NCBI RefSeq assembly: GCF_014385105.1
Contig: NZ_JACRTE010000030.1
Location: 1-7,683, forward strand
Source of the DNA: Qingrenia yutianensis
Lineage (GTDB): Bacteria > Bacillota > Clostridia > UMGS1810
Reading direction: 5' to 3'
Length of the DNA stretch: 7,683 nt
Of this stretch, positions 1-5,583 are shown one piece after another. The notes below the pieces were generated by a model. The model was not told the DNA's origin, did no database searches, and saw only the letters and a list, made by a program, of their open reading frames with translations. The first letter of the stretch is position 1. The number at the start of each line of letters is the position of its first letter. The position numbers and the translations under genes were made by a program.

Positions 1-502
1 AATGTCCGCAGGTTTTTGCAATTTTGTCCATTGCATATAACAAAGATGTAATCAAGATTGCCCGTTCTCTGTCATTGATATTTTTCTTTTTATAGTTCTT
101 TTCAATATCTTCTCTTATATATCCAATTTTAGCACAATCATCACGACTAAAATAAGTGTCCGCAAAATTATCAGTCATATAATTGTCCTTTAATTTCACC
201 AAAGAGTTATAATGCACAACATAATCTATAATTGTCTGTTGATTATAAGTTTCACTCCCAAACCAAGCATAATTGCAAATATAATTGCTATACATCAAGT
301 CGTTTGTTATGATGATTTTATCCGTAAATGCAGATGATACTGCTCCGGTACCGGCAAAAATATCAGCAATAGATTGTATATCTGAACATTCCTTATCCAC
401 GACTTTCGTTATAAACGGTAACAGCTTATATTTGTTCCCTAAATATCGCCTGTTATTTATAAGAGAAGTTTTATAGTTTTCTTTTTTTATAGCAACACTC
501 AT
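1..502 (-). CDS. D12-class adenine-specific DNA methyltransferase, N-terminal part (runs off the left edge)
   Basis: The 167 visible residues start at the ATG at 502, eight bases after an AAAGGGGGTG-type ribosome binding site. Two hallmarks of alpha-class (D12) N6-adenine methyltransferases are visible: the N-terminal RRYLGNKYKLLPFI segment (about residues 18-31) and the AdoMet-binding motif I DIFAGTGAVSSAF (about residues 48-60). The NDLMYSNYICNYAWF segment that follows is also typical of the family. The catalytic DPPY motif would lie beyond the window, so activity cannot be judged. In this family the enzyme methylates adenine at a short recognition site and protects host DNA from a partner restriction enzyme. 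The gene starts 17 bases after the stop of a small Xre regulator, which suggests a controller-methylase pair of a type II restriction-modification system. No endonuclease is identifiable in the window. Specificity cannot be read from this part. Confidence in the family is high; its role in restriction-modification is inferred. Confidence 0.88.
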   Translation of the reverse strand, partial: MSVAIKKENYKTSLINNRRYLGNKYKLLPFITKVVDKECSDIQSIADIFAGTGAVSSAFTDKIIITNDLMYSNYICNYAWFGSETYNQQTIIDYVVHYNSLVKLKDNYMTDNFADTYFSRDDCAKIGYIREDIEKNYKKKNINDRERAILITSLLYAMDKIAKTCGH

Positions 503-519
503 TTGTCGGCACCCCCTTT

Positions 520-726
520 TTAGATATTCAGAAATAGCTCTGCAAGACTTACATCTAATCCAACAGCAATTTTTTCAAGGTTGACAATAGATATATTTCT
601 TTTACCTAACTCAACGCTGGCAAAATATGTTCTGTCCATTCCAATTTTTGCTGCAAATTTTTCTTGGCTTAATCCTGTTTCTTTTCTTAGTTCCCGTATT
701 CGATTGCCGATTTTTTCAGTAATCAT
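520..726 (-). CDS. small Xre-family regulator, probable restriction-modification controller (C) protein
   Basis: The 68-residue protein is almost entirely one Xre/Cro-type helix-turn-helix domain. The recognition region covers residues 19-42, with LSQEKFAAKIGMDRTYF followed by the typical ELGKRNIS turn; the domain ends with an ISIVNLEKIA...LDVSLAELF helix. Size and sequence style fit the controller proteins of type II restriction-modification systems, which bind as dimers to their own promoter and time the expression of methylase and nuclease. The methyltransferase follows on the same strand with a 17-base gap, consistent with one transcript. A GAGGG ribosome binding site precedes the ATG. 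Two copies of a 10-bp direct repeat flank the promoter -10 region and may be operators. The Xre assignment is secure. The controller role rests on context, and a general phage-type regulator is possible. Confidence 0.85.
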   Translation of the reverse strand: MITEKIGNRIRELRKETGLSQEKFAAKIGMDRTYFASVELGKRNISIVNLEKIAVGLDVSLAELFLNI

Positions 727-740
727 TTCATACCCTCACT

Positions 741-782
741 ATTTTATCACTGATTATAACTATACATTATAAATTTTATCAC
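741..782. repeat. pair of 10-bp direct repeats, candidate operators of the Xre regulator
   Basis: ATTTTATCAC occurs exactly at 741-750 and 773-782, 32 bases apart (about three helical turns). One copy overlaps the -10 hexamer and the other lies just upstream of the regulator's ribosome binding site. Between them are two TTATAA palindromes at 754-759 and 767-772. This arrangement suits cooperative binding by a dimeric autoregulator. Binding is inferred. Confidence 0.4.
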
Positions 783-801
783 AAAACCGCAAATAAGTCA
801 A
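773..801 (-). promoter_or_regulatory. promoter for the Xre regulator and methyltransferase
   Basis: On the minus strand, TTGACT (801-796) is followed after 17 bases by TAAAAT (778-773), close to the sigma-70/SigA consensus. It points at the regulator whose ATG is at 726. The -10 overlaps one copy of the direct repeat that may be its operator. Alternative TATAAT hexamers at 771-766 and 758-753 lack a good -35. Confidence 0.5.
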
Positions 802-844
802 CCGATTTTAAGCAACATTTATATTTTCTATAATACACACAAAT

Positions 845-873
845 GCCCCAATTGCTTTTTGTGCAATTAGGGC
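845..873 (-). terminator. hairpin at the end of the mobilization operon
   Basis: Arms 845-855 (GCCCCAATTGC) and 863-873 (GCAATTAGGGC) pair over 11 positions with one mismatch and a 7-base loop. The hairpin begins 14 bases after the relaxase stop. The T-tract on the minus side is weak (ATTTGTGTG), while the plus side has AAAATGTCTTTT. It may be a poor terminator or an RNA 3'-end stabiliser. Confidence 0.5.
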
Positions 874-886
874 AAAATGTCTTTTA

Positions 887-2212
887 TCATTGGCATCTCT
901 GATACTGATATAACTTTCTATCACTATGTTTTGAAGCCTCAAGTTCCAACAGTTCCACCGTCTTTTGATGTTCCCGTATTGTTTCAATATCTTGAAAAAT
1001 ATTATTACACATACGCATATCTTTCCGAAATTTCTGTAATTCTGCATTGATTGTTTTGATTTCAGCCGTTGAATCGCTTTTACCATATAGCCTGCTTCGT
1101 TGAATTATCGATTCTGAAATTTTTAATTCTGTATTTTCCTTAAAGCTGCTCAGCTGATCTGTCGTTTCAATATCATTCTCAATCAAAAAATGAAACTGTT
1201 TTTGATAACGTTCAAATTTTATTAGCTCCTCACGCATATAAAATGATACTCTCTGCGGCGTTTCCTTTTTGCGTATTTTGCCGAACAGATATAGGTAATG
1301 ATAATACAACGCCTTAAATCCGTGCAGCTTTATCGGCTCGTATTTTTTAAGCCAAGCGTTATAATCCGTTGCAGGCTTATCCAAAATCCGTATGCCGTTT
1401 CTTGCCGTTATAATCCGCTGTCTTATCGCTTCCTCGCTATAATTATCGCCAAGCGATTTAAGACGGATATATCTTTGGGAATAGGCAGGCTTTAATGCAA
1501 TATACTTAACATCGCGCTTAACCTCATATCCACGCTGTTTTAATATTCTCCAAAAATCCTTATAAGCATATGAACACTTGATAATTTCATCGAGTTCATC
1601 TTTTATCTGTCCTCGTATGGTGGGATAGCCGTTTTTCTCCGCCATTACCTCCGCATAGTGCCTGCCCTTGCTTTTGGGATTTCTTATGACTGACAAATTG
1701 TTTTCCTCACAAAGCCTATCAGAAATCTTTTTCATAAGATTATAATTTTCTTGGTTGTCGTAATACTTTTTACCGTCTGCAAAAGATACAGAATTTATCA
1801 CAAAATGATTGTGTAAATGTTGTCTGTTGAGATGCGTTGCTATCAAAACTTCAAATCTATCACCCCACATTTCTTTTGCAAATTCAACTCCAATTTTATG
1901 TGCAAGCTCCGGTGTTACTTCACCCGGCTTAAAACTCTGTATAGCGTGAAATGCAATAATTCCATCCGTTTTGCCGTAACGTAATTTTGTTTGCTGCATT
2001 TTATATGTAGCGGTATAGGGCGTAACATTAACGCCCGATACATATAATCGTTTTTCTGTTTTATACCCGTCTGCCGCATAAGCCATAACATTGTGCAATG
2101 CCTGCATTTCAGCTTTGTTATATTGGTTTTCGTCTGTTTTTTCGGGATTTGCTGCATAATTTATTAAACAGTCGAGTCTGCCTTTTATATTCCAAATCTT
2201 TGTTGTAGCCAT
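887..2212 (-). CDS. MOBP-type relaxase (Relaxase/VirD2 family mobilization nuclease)
   Basis: The 441-residue protein nicks one DNA strand at oriT and carries it to the recipient during mobilization. The N-terminal 200 residues form the relaxase domain: a candidate catalytic tyrosine at Y19 in LINYAANPEKT, and the metal-binding histidine cluster THLNRQHLHNHF at about residues 126-137 (H127, H132, H134, H136). The C-terminal part is rich in charged helices and shows no helicase or primase motif. It is the last gene of the operon and its start overlaps the end of the mobC-like gene by 28 bases, which implies translational coupling. A GGTGAT-type site lies seven bases before the ATG. Length is usual for small mobilizable elements. 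No coupling ATPase or mating-pore genes are in the window, so transfer would depend on a helper. Family confidence is high; which tyrosine is catalytic is an inference from motif position. Confidence 0.92.
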   Translation of the reverse strand: MATTKIWNIKGRLDCLINYAANPEKTDENQYNKAEMQALHNVMAYAADGYKTEKRLYVSGVNVTPYTATYKMQQTKLRYGKTDGIIAFHAIQSFKPGEVTPELAHKIGVEFAKEMWGDRFEVLIATHLNRQHLHNHFVINSVSFADGKKYYDNQENYNLMKKISDRLCEENNLSVIRNPKSKGRHYAEVMAEKNGYPTIRGQIKDELDEIIKCSYAYKDFWRILKQRGYEVKRDVKYIALKPAYSQRYIRLKSLGDNYSEEAIRQRIITARNGIRILDKPATDYNAWLKKYEPIKLHGFKALYYHYLYLFGKIRKKETPQRVSFYMREELIKFERYQKQFHFLIENDIETTDQLSSFKENTELKISESIIQRSRLYGKSDSTAEIKTINAELQKFRKDMRMCNNIFQDIETIREHQKTVELLELEASKHSDRKLYQYQRCQ

Positions 2213-2541
2213 TTTTCATCACCCAACCTCATCTTTTCGGGAACTGTAAAAATCTCATTTATTTTCAATATCACCTTATCCAACCGCTTAGCCTGCTCAC
2301 TTAATTCCTTCATATCGGCACTTCCTATATTGGCAATACGATAAAGATTATTTCCAATTTCCATAAGTTCTGACATAATCTCATCATAGCCGTCCGGCGG
2401 TCGCTCTTTGGGTAAATATTGCTTTGCTATCATTCGCATAAATGCTGATTTCGTCATATTGCATTTTGTGATTGCTCGGTTTAAATTCTCATATTCTTCG
2501 TTGCTTAATCTTGAAGAAAATGTCCTTGTCCGCTTTCTCAT
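2185..2541 (-). CDS. MobC-like relaxosome accessory protein
   Basis: The 118-residue protein has an N-terminal ribbon-helix-helix DNA-binding region (about residues 3-42, with KRTRTFSSRLSNEEYENL and an MTKSAFMRMIAKQ helix). The segment EIGNNLYRIANIG at residues 61-73 matches the N-x-L-x-x-I-A signature of MobC proteins. MobC binds near oriT and helps the relaxase open and nick DNA. An AAAGGAGC ribosome binding site precedes the ATG. The gene lies directly upstream of the relaxase and overlaps it by 28 bases, the usual mobC-mobA order. The candidate oriT is just upstream. Confidence is high from both sequence and position. Confidence 0.85.
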   Translation of the reverse strand: MRKRTRTFSSRLSNEEYENLNRAITKCNMTKSAFMRMIAKQYLPKERPPDGYDEIMSELMEIGNNLYRIANIGSADMKELSEQAKRLDKVILKINEIFTVPEKMRLGDEKWLQQRFGI

Positions 2542-2559
2542 CTCTGTCGCTCCTTTCAG

Positions 2560-2612
2560 CTTGGGGTGTTAGGGGTATCCCTTAAAATTGAATTTGTAAT
2601 GCCAAATTCAGT
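2560..2612 (-). other. candidate origin of transfer (oriT)
   Basis: The intergenic DNA between mobC and tnpV contains a perfect inverted repeat, TGAATTTG (2589-2596) and CAAATTCA (2603-2610), with a 6-base spacer. Next to it, on the mobC side, is a G-rich stretch at 2562-2576 in which GGGGT occurs twice (minus strand ACCCCTAACACCCC). An inverted repeat beside a conserved asymmetric nick region, directly upstream of mobC and relaxase, is the normal oriT plan of MOBP elements. The exact nick position cannot be seen. The assignment rests on position and structure, not on a recognised sequence. Confidence 0.45.
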
Positions 2613-2625
2613 GCTTGTTAAATCA

Positions 2626-2982
2626 TTAAATATAAATCAACCTATGATTTATGACCTCCTCCGCACAAGCCTTTGCATTGTTCATATGCCCAACCCATTC
2701 CATTTGGTGTGTAGCCTTATCGGGTGCAGTTTTTTCCGCATTTTTGATAAAGCAATCCATAATTTTCTGTGCCTTGACATCAACATCGTGTAAATGCTTA
2801 TGCAACTTACCGCTAATTATCAAAGCTGTATATTCACTTTTCTTGTATTCCTTTAGATACTGCCGCCTTGCCCTGCCATATCTGCCGATTTTATAATTGC
2901 CGTTAGGAGCTTCCAAATTTGGAAGATAATAATCTCCCACTTTTGTATATGTACCGCCGTTCTTTTCAAATAATGATTTCAT
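2626..2982 (-). CDS. tnpV: TnpV family protein (Tn4451-type transposon-encoded protein)
   Basis: The 118-residue protein has the recognisable TnpV plan: the start MKSLFEKNGGTYTKVGDYYLPNL (written here as residues 1-23), a basic central block with IGRYGRARRQYLKEYKKSEY (about 32-51) and SGKLHKHLHDVD (57-68), and a C-terminal QMEWVGHMNNAKACAEEVI segment (about 93-111). TnpV was named from the clostridial transposon Tn4451 and is widespread in mobilizable elements of Clostridia; I know of no established biochemical role. A GAGGAGG site overlaps the stop region of the preceding gene, so the two are probably translated together. Family recognition is from memory of its N- and C-terminal motifs; function is unknown. 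Confidence 0.82.
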   Translation of the reverse strand: MKSLFEKNGGTYTKVGDYYLPNLEAPNGNYKIGRYGRARRQYLKEYKKSEYTALIISGKLHKHLHDVDVKAQKIMDCFIKNAEKTAPDKATHQMEWVGHMNNAKACAEEVINHRLIYI

Positions 2983-2994
2983 TGTAATTCCTCC

Positions 2995-3348
2995 TCAAAA
3001 TATATATGTTTGTCTGAATAGTCGCTCTATATATGCGTCATAGTCTATAAGCGTTCTGAAAATACAACCTGCAAGATATGCCGTTTCGGATTTTACATCT
3101 TTGGCAGCTCTGTAACATTCCATAGCTCTGTCCAAAATTTCCGGCATCATTTCATAAAGTAATTTGGACCGTATATCTTGATTTGTGTAGGTCACCCCGT
3201 TGACAGTTATATTAGGTTTGTTCCAAAGAAGCTCCATAGCTTTCCTTGCAAGTTGTTTTTCGGTTTCGGTTGAAAACTCCTTATCTCTTTCGGAATGAAA
3301 ATAACATTCATCAAGATAATAAGTGAATTTTTCTGTTTCTAAATCCAC
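2995..3348 (-). CDS. small helical protein, possibly the detached C-terminal domain of a DUF6017-like replication protein
   Basis: The 117-residue protein begins at a GTG with an AAGGTGAGG ribosome binding site; no in-frame ATG lies upstream before a stop. It is predicted mostly helical. Residues 31-105 (ARKAMELLWNKPNITVNGVT, then IRSKLLYEMMPEILDRAMECY and a YLAGCIFRTLIDYD helix) resemble the pattern of DUF6017-type C-terminal domains, where a short beta turn with INGxxY is followed by helices. Such domains usually sit behind a winged-helix domain in one protein. Here the winged-helix gene is separate and lies just upstream, in another frame, beyond a 124-base gap with a strong hairpin. No catalytic motif is visible. 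The DUF6017 comparison is from memory and modest; the product may simply be an unrelated hypothetical protein of the element. Confidence 0.6.
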   Translation of the reverse strand: MDLETEKFTYYLDECYFHSERDKEFSTETEKQLARKAMELLWNKPNITVNGVTYTNQDIRSKLLYEMMPEILDRAMECYRAAKDVKSETAYLAGCIFRTLIDYDAYIERLFRQTYIF

Positions 3349-3472
3349 AACCTCACCTTCTTGTTGTAGTGGTTTTTGATAAATGAGTATTGTTAAATGG
3401 TTATTGATATATTTATTTCCCGTCTTTATCGGATAGGCGGCGAGTGTTTAATACGGAGGGAGTGCCTCCGTA
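3349..3472 (-). repeat. intergenic gap with a perfect hairpin
   Basis: Arms 3449-3459 (TAATACGGAGG) and 3465-3475 (CCTCCGTATTA) pair perfectly over 11 bp around the loop GAGTG. The hairpin includes the stop codon of the winged-helix gene. There is no T-tract on the minus side, so it is not a typical intrinsic terminator. It could limit read-through, stabilise the upstream message or be a protein-binding site. The rest of the gap holds only the ribosome binding site of the next gene. Confidence 0.6.
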
Positions 3473-3769
3473 TTATATAGGCAGTGGCTCTATATGGTAT
3501 AGGTTACTTGTCTGATGATTCTTGTCATTTGCGGTTTTTCGATACCGCATTTCTTTTGTGATAAATCCTTTTTCTTCCAAAGAAGCCGTTACCTTTCTCA
3601 CCTGTGATATGCTTATGTTGCAATCCGCTGCGATTTTAGCCGCTGACGGATAACAAGTTCCTGTCTTTCTATCGGCTTTCATCACAAGATACGCATACAC
3701 AATAAACTCATACGCCGATAATCCGCATTTAAATATATCATTTTGCATTGTAAAGAATTTACCATTCAC
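3473..3769 (-). CDS. winged helix-turn-helix protein (HTH_36-like), possible replication initiator N-terminal domain
   Basis: The 98-residue protein starts at a GTG five bases after AAGGCGGG, and begins with NGKFFTMQNDIFKCGLSAYEF, the usual opening of HTH_36-type DNA-binding proteins on clostridial elements. The winged helix covers about residues 16-75: LSAYEFIVYAYLVM, then the TCYPSAAKIAADCNISISQV recognition region and the EEKGFITK wing. Family members are found as small stand-alone proteins and as the N-terminal domain of putative element replication proteins. It lies between a ribbon-helix-helix gene and the helical gene at 2995-3348. It ends in a stop inside a hairpin, and the same frame beyond the stop still reads protein-like for 19 codons, so a longer ancestral protein is possible. 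DNA binding is well supported; a replication role is speculative. Confidence 0.75.
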   Translation of the reverse strand: MNGKFFTMQNDIFKCGLSAYEFIVYAYLVMKADRKTGTCYPSAAKIAADCNISISQVRKVTASLEEKGFITKEMRYRKTANDKNHQTSNLYHIEPLPI

Positions 3770-3788
3770 AAATACCCGCCTTTCTAAT

Positions 3789-4127
3789 TTAAGTTATCGT
3801 TTTGAAGTCATCGGCTGATAACTTTTCGTTATCAGTCATAACCTCCTGCAATTGTTTCAGCAGTGCCTTGCACTCGCATAATGTTGCCGTTTCACTTTTG
3901 GCACATTCAAATGCTTCACGCAGCTTTTTTAATTCAAGAGCCAATCTGTCACTTTTGTATTTACCAACAGAAATTTCAATGCGTTGATACAGCAAAGATT
4001 TTATAAAATACTCGCCTTTGGGTAGTCCGCAAACTTTAATTCTTGCTTCAAGTGCAAGCCGTTCCTCCGGCGAAACCCGAAAGCTGATTGTTGTGTTGCG
4101 AAATCTGTTTTTATCAAGTCCGCTCAT
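3789..4127 (-). CDS. ribbon-helix-helix protein, second MobC-like DNA-binding protein
   Basis: The 112-residue protein has a ribbon-helix-helix motif at about residues 10-46 (RNTTISFRVSPEERLALEA, then a GLPKGEYFIKSLL helix) and a helical, probably coiled-coil C-terminal half (about 60-98). The RVSPEER...GLPKGEYF wording is typical of small plasmid mobilization or relaxosome proteins. Its ATG overlaps the integrase TGA as ATGA, and a GGGAGG site lies inside the integrase 3' end, so translation is coupled to the integrase. It differs from the MobC-like protein next to the relaxase, so the element encodes two such proteins. It could bind oriT, an attachment site or the operon promoter; the sequence does not say which. 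Confidence 0.72.
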   Translation of the reverse strand: MSGLDKNRFRNTTISFRVSPEERLALEARIKVCGLPKGEYFIKSLLYQRIEISVGKYKSDRLALELKKLREAFECAKSETATLCECKALLKQLQEVMTDNEKLSADDFKTIT

Positions 4128-5026
4128 TTCAAATCCTCCCGATAAACTTTCTCTAACTTGTCCGACAACGCTCTTTGTTTATTCGGATAAATATGTGCGT
4201 AAACATTCATTGTTGTTTCCACTCGCTCGTGTCCCAAACGGTCAGCAACTTCAAGCGGTGTAATACCCATTTCAAAGAGAAGTGCGCAATGCGAATGCCG
4301 AATATCGTGGATTCTAATACGCTTTACACCGCTGTTTTTAATGCCTCGCTGCATTTCGTGTTCCATAAAATATTTGGTAACTTGAAATAATCTGTCGGTA
4401 TCCTCCAAGCAATATATCGAATTCATATAATCCTTAAGGTCAGCAAGCAAAAAATCGGGAACAGTTATCGTCCGTTTGCTCTTGGGTGTTTTGGGCAGTG
4501 TTATTACATCTTTTCCGTCAATCCTCTGATATGATTTTGAAATGCTGATTGTCTTGTTTTCAAAATCTATATCAGCCGGAGTTAAAGCGAGTAATTCACC
4601 TAATCGCATACCTGTCCAAAACAGAGTCATAAATGCAGCATACGATTTCTGCTTGTCCATAATACTGTCAATGAATTTATAAAACTCATCTTTTGTCCAA
4701 AATTTCATCTCATCAGCCTTGTTTTTACCCATTCCACCGGCTTTGCGGCAAGGATTATTCTGCAAGTCATAATATCGAACTGCATAATTGAATACCGCCG
4801 TAAGCTGATTGTTAATTGTTCTGAGATATGTTTGTGAATAGCCTTGCGAAATCAACTCATTCTGCCATTTACGAATATCAGCAGCGGTTATACTATTCAT
4901 CCGTTTGTTTGAGAAATACGGCAAGATTTTCAAATCTATTATGTACTTCTTATTTCTCATAGTATTCTCACGAAGCCGAGGAGTCATATCTTCATAATAG
5001 AGCTTCAAAAATTCTTGAAAATTCAT
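4124..5026 (-). CDS. int: tyrosine recombinase / integrase (Tn916 Int type), core-binding and catalytic domains; 5' part cut off by a stop codon
   Basis: These 300 residues contain the SAM-like core-binding domain (about 1-85) and the complete tyrosine recombinase domain. Catalytic residues are visible: R141 in TGMRLGEL, a lysine in PKSKRT (about K182), H240 and R243 in HDIRHSH, H266 in LGHE and the nucleophile Y276 in MNVYAH. The protein inserts and excises the element by strand exchange at its att sites. The arm-binding domain normally fused to it is encoded immediately upstream in the same frame (5191-5042), but a TAA at 5041-5039 separates them. The first ATG after the stop is 13 bases on and lacks a clear ribosome binding site, so expression would require reinitiation or read-through. 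Joined, the protein would be about 355 residues, normal for the family. The excisionase gene lies directly upstream. Family is certain; function is doubtful because of the stop. Confidence 0.9.
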   Translation of the reverse strand: MNFQEFLKLYYEDMTPRLRENTMRNKKYIIDLKILPYFSNKRMNSITAADIRKWQNELISQGYSQTYLRTINNQLTAVFNYAVRYYDLQNNPCRKAGGMGKNKADEMKFWTKDEFYKFIDSIMDKQKSYAAFMTLFWTGMRLGELLALTPADIDFENKTISISKSYQRIDGKDVITLPKTPKSKRTITVPDFLLADLKDYMNSIYCLEDTDRLFQVTKYFMEHEMQRGIKNSGVKRIRIHDIRHSHCALLFEMGITPLEVADRLGHERVETTMNVYAHIYPNKQRALSDKLEKVYREDLK

Positions 5027-5038
5027 ATTAAAATCCGC

Positions 5039-5191
5039 TTACTGTGACGCAAGAAAATTTCTGACATACTCATCAGCCTCTCGTTTTGTAGCGAAACCAC
5101 GTTTTGTTGTTTTTCTGCGAACACCCTGCCAATCTGTATATCTGAACTGAATCAGCCACTTTCCCGTTTTCTTGTCTTTTTGTGCCTTCAT
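5039..5191 (-). pseudogene. int: integrase N-terminal arm-binding domain, separated by an in-frame TAA
   Basis: The 50-residue reading frame starts at the ATG at 5191, eight bases after AAAGGAGG, and overlaps nothing; the xis stop is three bases upstream. It contains the AP2-like arm-site DNA-binding fold of Tn916-type integrases: TGKWLIQFRYTDWQGVRRKT followed by TKRGFATKREADEYVRNFLA. In intact relatives this runs directly into the core-binding domain. Here the sequence reads ...FLASQ, TAA, ADFN, then M of the catalytic part, all in one frame with no bases gained or lost. A single C-to-T change (CAA to TAA) would explain it. Other genes in the window use TAA as a normal stop, so recoding as a sense codon is unlikely. 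Confidence 0.85.
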
Positions 5192-5194
5192 AAA

Positions 5195-5389
5195 TCAAGC
5201 CTCCTTTGCATTATAACCAAACCATCGCTTTTCAAAGTACCCCTTCGGCACTTTCCCTGCGATTACAATAAAACCGTCTTTATCTAGCTCCTTGTTCAGC
5301 TTTCTTATAATTTTATAAGCATATCCCATAGATACACCCAACATATCTGAAAGCTCACGAGCCGTAATGTAAATTTTGTTATCCGCCAT
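5195..5389 (-). CDS. excisionase-like helix-turn-helix protein
   Basis: The 64-residue protein has a MerR/Xis-type winged helix: ITARELSDMLGVSMGYAYKIIRKLNKEL at about residues 8-35, followed by a DGFIVIAGKVPKGYFEKRWFG wing. Small proteins of this kind directly upstream of Tn916-type integrases act as recombination directionality factors, bending att-site DNA to favour excision. An AGGAGGT site lies seven bases before the ATG. The integrase ribosome binding site is inside the end of this gene and the gap is three bases, so both are translated from one message. It is the first gene after the strong repressor-controlled promoter. Position and fold agree; direct proof of excisionase activity is not visible. 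Confidence 0.78.
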   Translation of the reverse strand: MADNKIYITARELSDMLGVSMGYAYKIIRKLNKELDKDGFIVIAGKVPKGYFEKRWFGYNAKEA

Positions 5390-5434
5390 ACAAATTACCT
5401 CCTCAATTTGTTGTTGCGGTGTCGCTACATTTAT

Positions 5435-5463
5435 ATTATAGCGCAGTCGCTACAACATGTCAA
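5435..5463 (-). promoter_or_regulatory. consensus promoter of the xis-int-mob operon
   Basis: On the minus strand a perfect TTGACA (5463-5458) is followed after exactly 17 bases by a perfect TATAAT (5440-5435). It points at the excisionase gene. Such a strong promoter in front of excision and transfer genes would need repression, and an operator-like palindrome fills its spacer. Confidence 0.8.
5436..5455. promoter_or_regulatory. 20-bp palindromic operator, with related half-sites nearby
   Basis: TTATAGCGCAGTCGCTACAA is an inverted repeat (TT-x-TAGCG, 4-base centre, CGCTA-x-AA) that covers the spacer and -10 of the operon promoter. The half-site GTCGCTACA recurs at 5421-5429, and the inverse TAGCGAC occurs at 5552-5558 just after the -10 of the divergent repressor gene. 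The likely ligand is the Xre protein encoded at 5584. Binding is inferred from symmetry and position. Confidence 0.65.
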
Positions 5464-5520
5464 GGAGTAATTTTGAATTTTAATAGTTTTGTAACATTTG
5501 ATGATTTTTGTTAAATGGTA

Positions 5521-5549
5521 TGGACTTTTTTATTTTTATGTGCTATAAT
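5521..5549 (+). promoter_or_regulatory. promoter of the Xre repressor and membrane protein genes
   Basis: TGGACT (5521-5526), a 17-base spacer and TATAAT (5544-5549), preceded by TG one base before (extended -10). A TAGCGAC half-site lies three bases downstream at about the start of transcription, which suggests autoregulation. Confidence 0.65.
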
Positions 5550-5583
5550 AATAGCGACTAAACTACAAAAGGAATGAAATATT

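Noticed and set aside
829..834. TATAAT on the plus strand just left of the terminator
   Set aside because: There is no acceptable -35 at 16-18 bases and no plus-strand gene downstream.
808..1086. A 92-codon open frame on the minus strand overlapping the relaxase 3' end and running past its stop
   Set aside because: It is a shifted-frame shadow of the relaxase, has no ribosome binding site, and its extension runs through the hairpin at 845-873. I see no protein family in it.
2566..2896. Plus-strand open frames opposite tnpV
   Set aside because: They mirror the tnpV coding sequence, whose family motifs and ribosome binding site are clear.
3449..3475. Hairpin read as an intrinsic terminator
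   Set aside because: The stem is perfect but no run of T follows it on the transcribed minus strand, and downstream genes of the same operon lack another promoter.
5039..5041. Reading the TAA as a recoded sense codon
   Set aside because: Other genes in the window end naturally at TAA (for example the Xre regulator at 520-522 and the winged-helix gene at 3473-3475), and no recoding signal is visible next to it.
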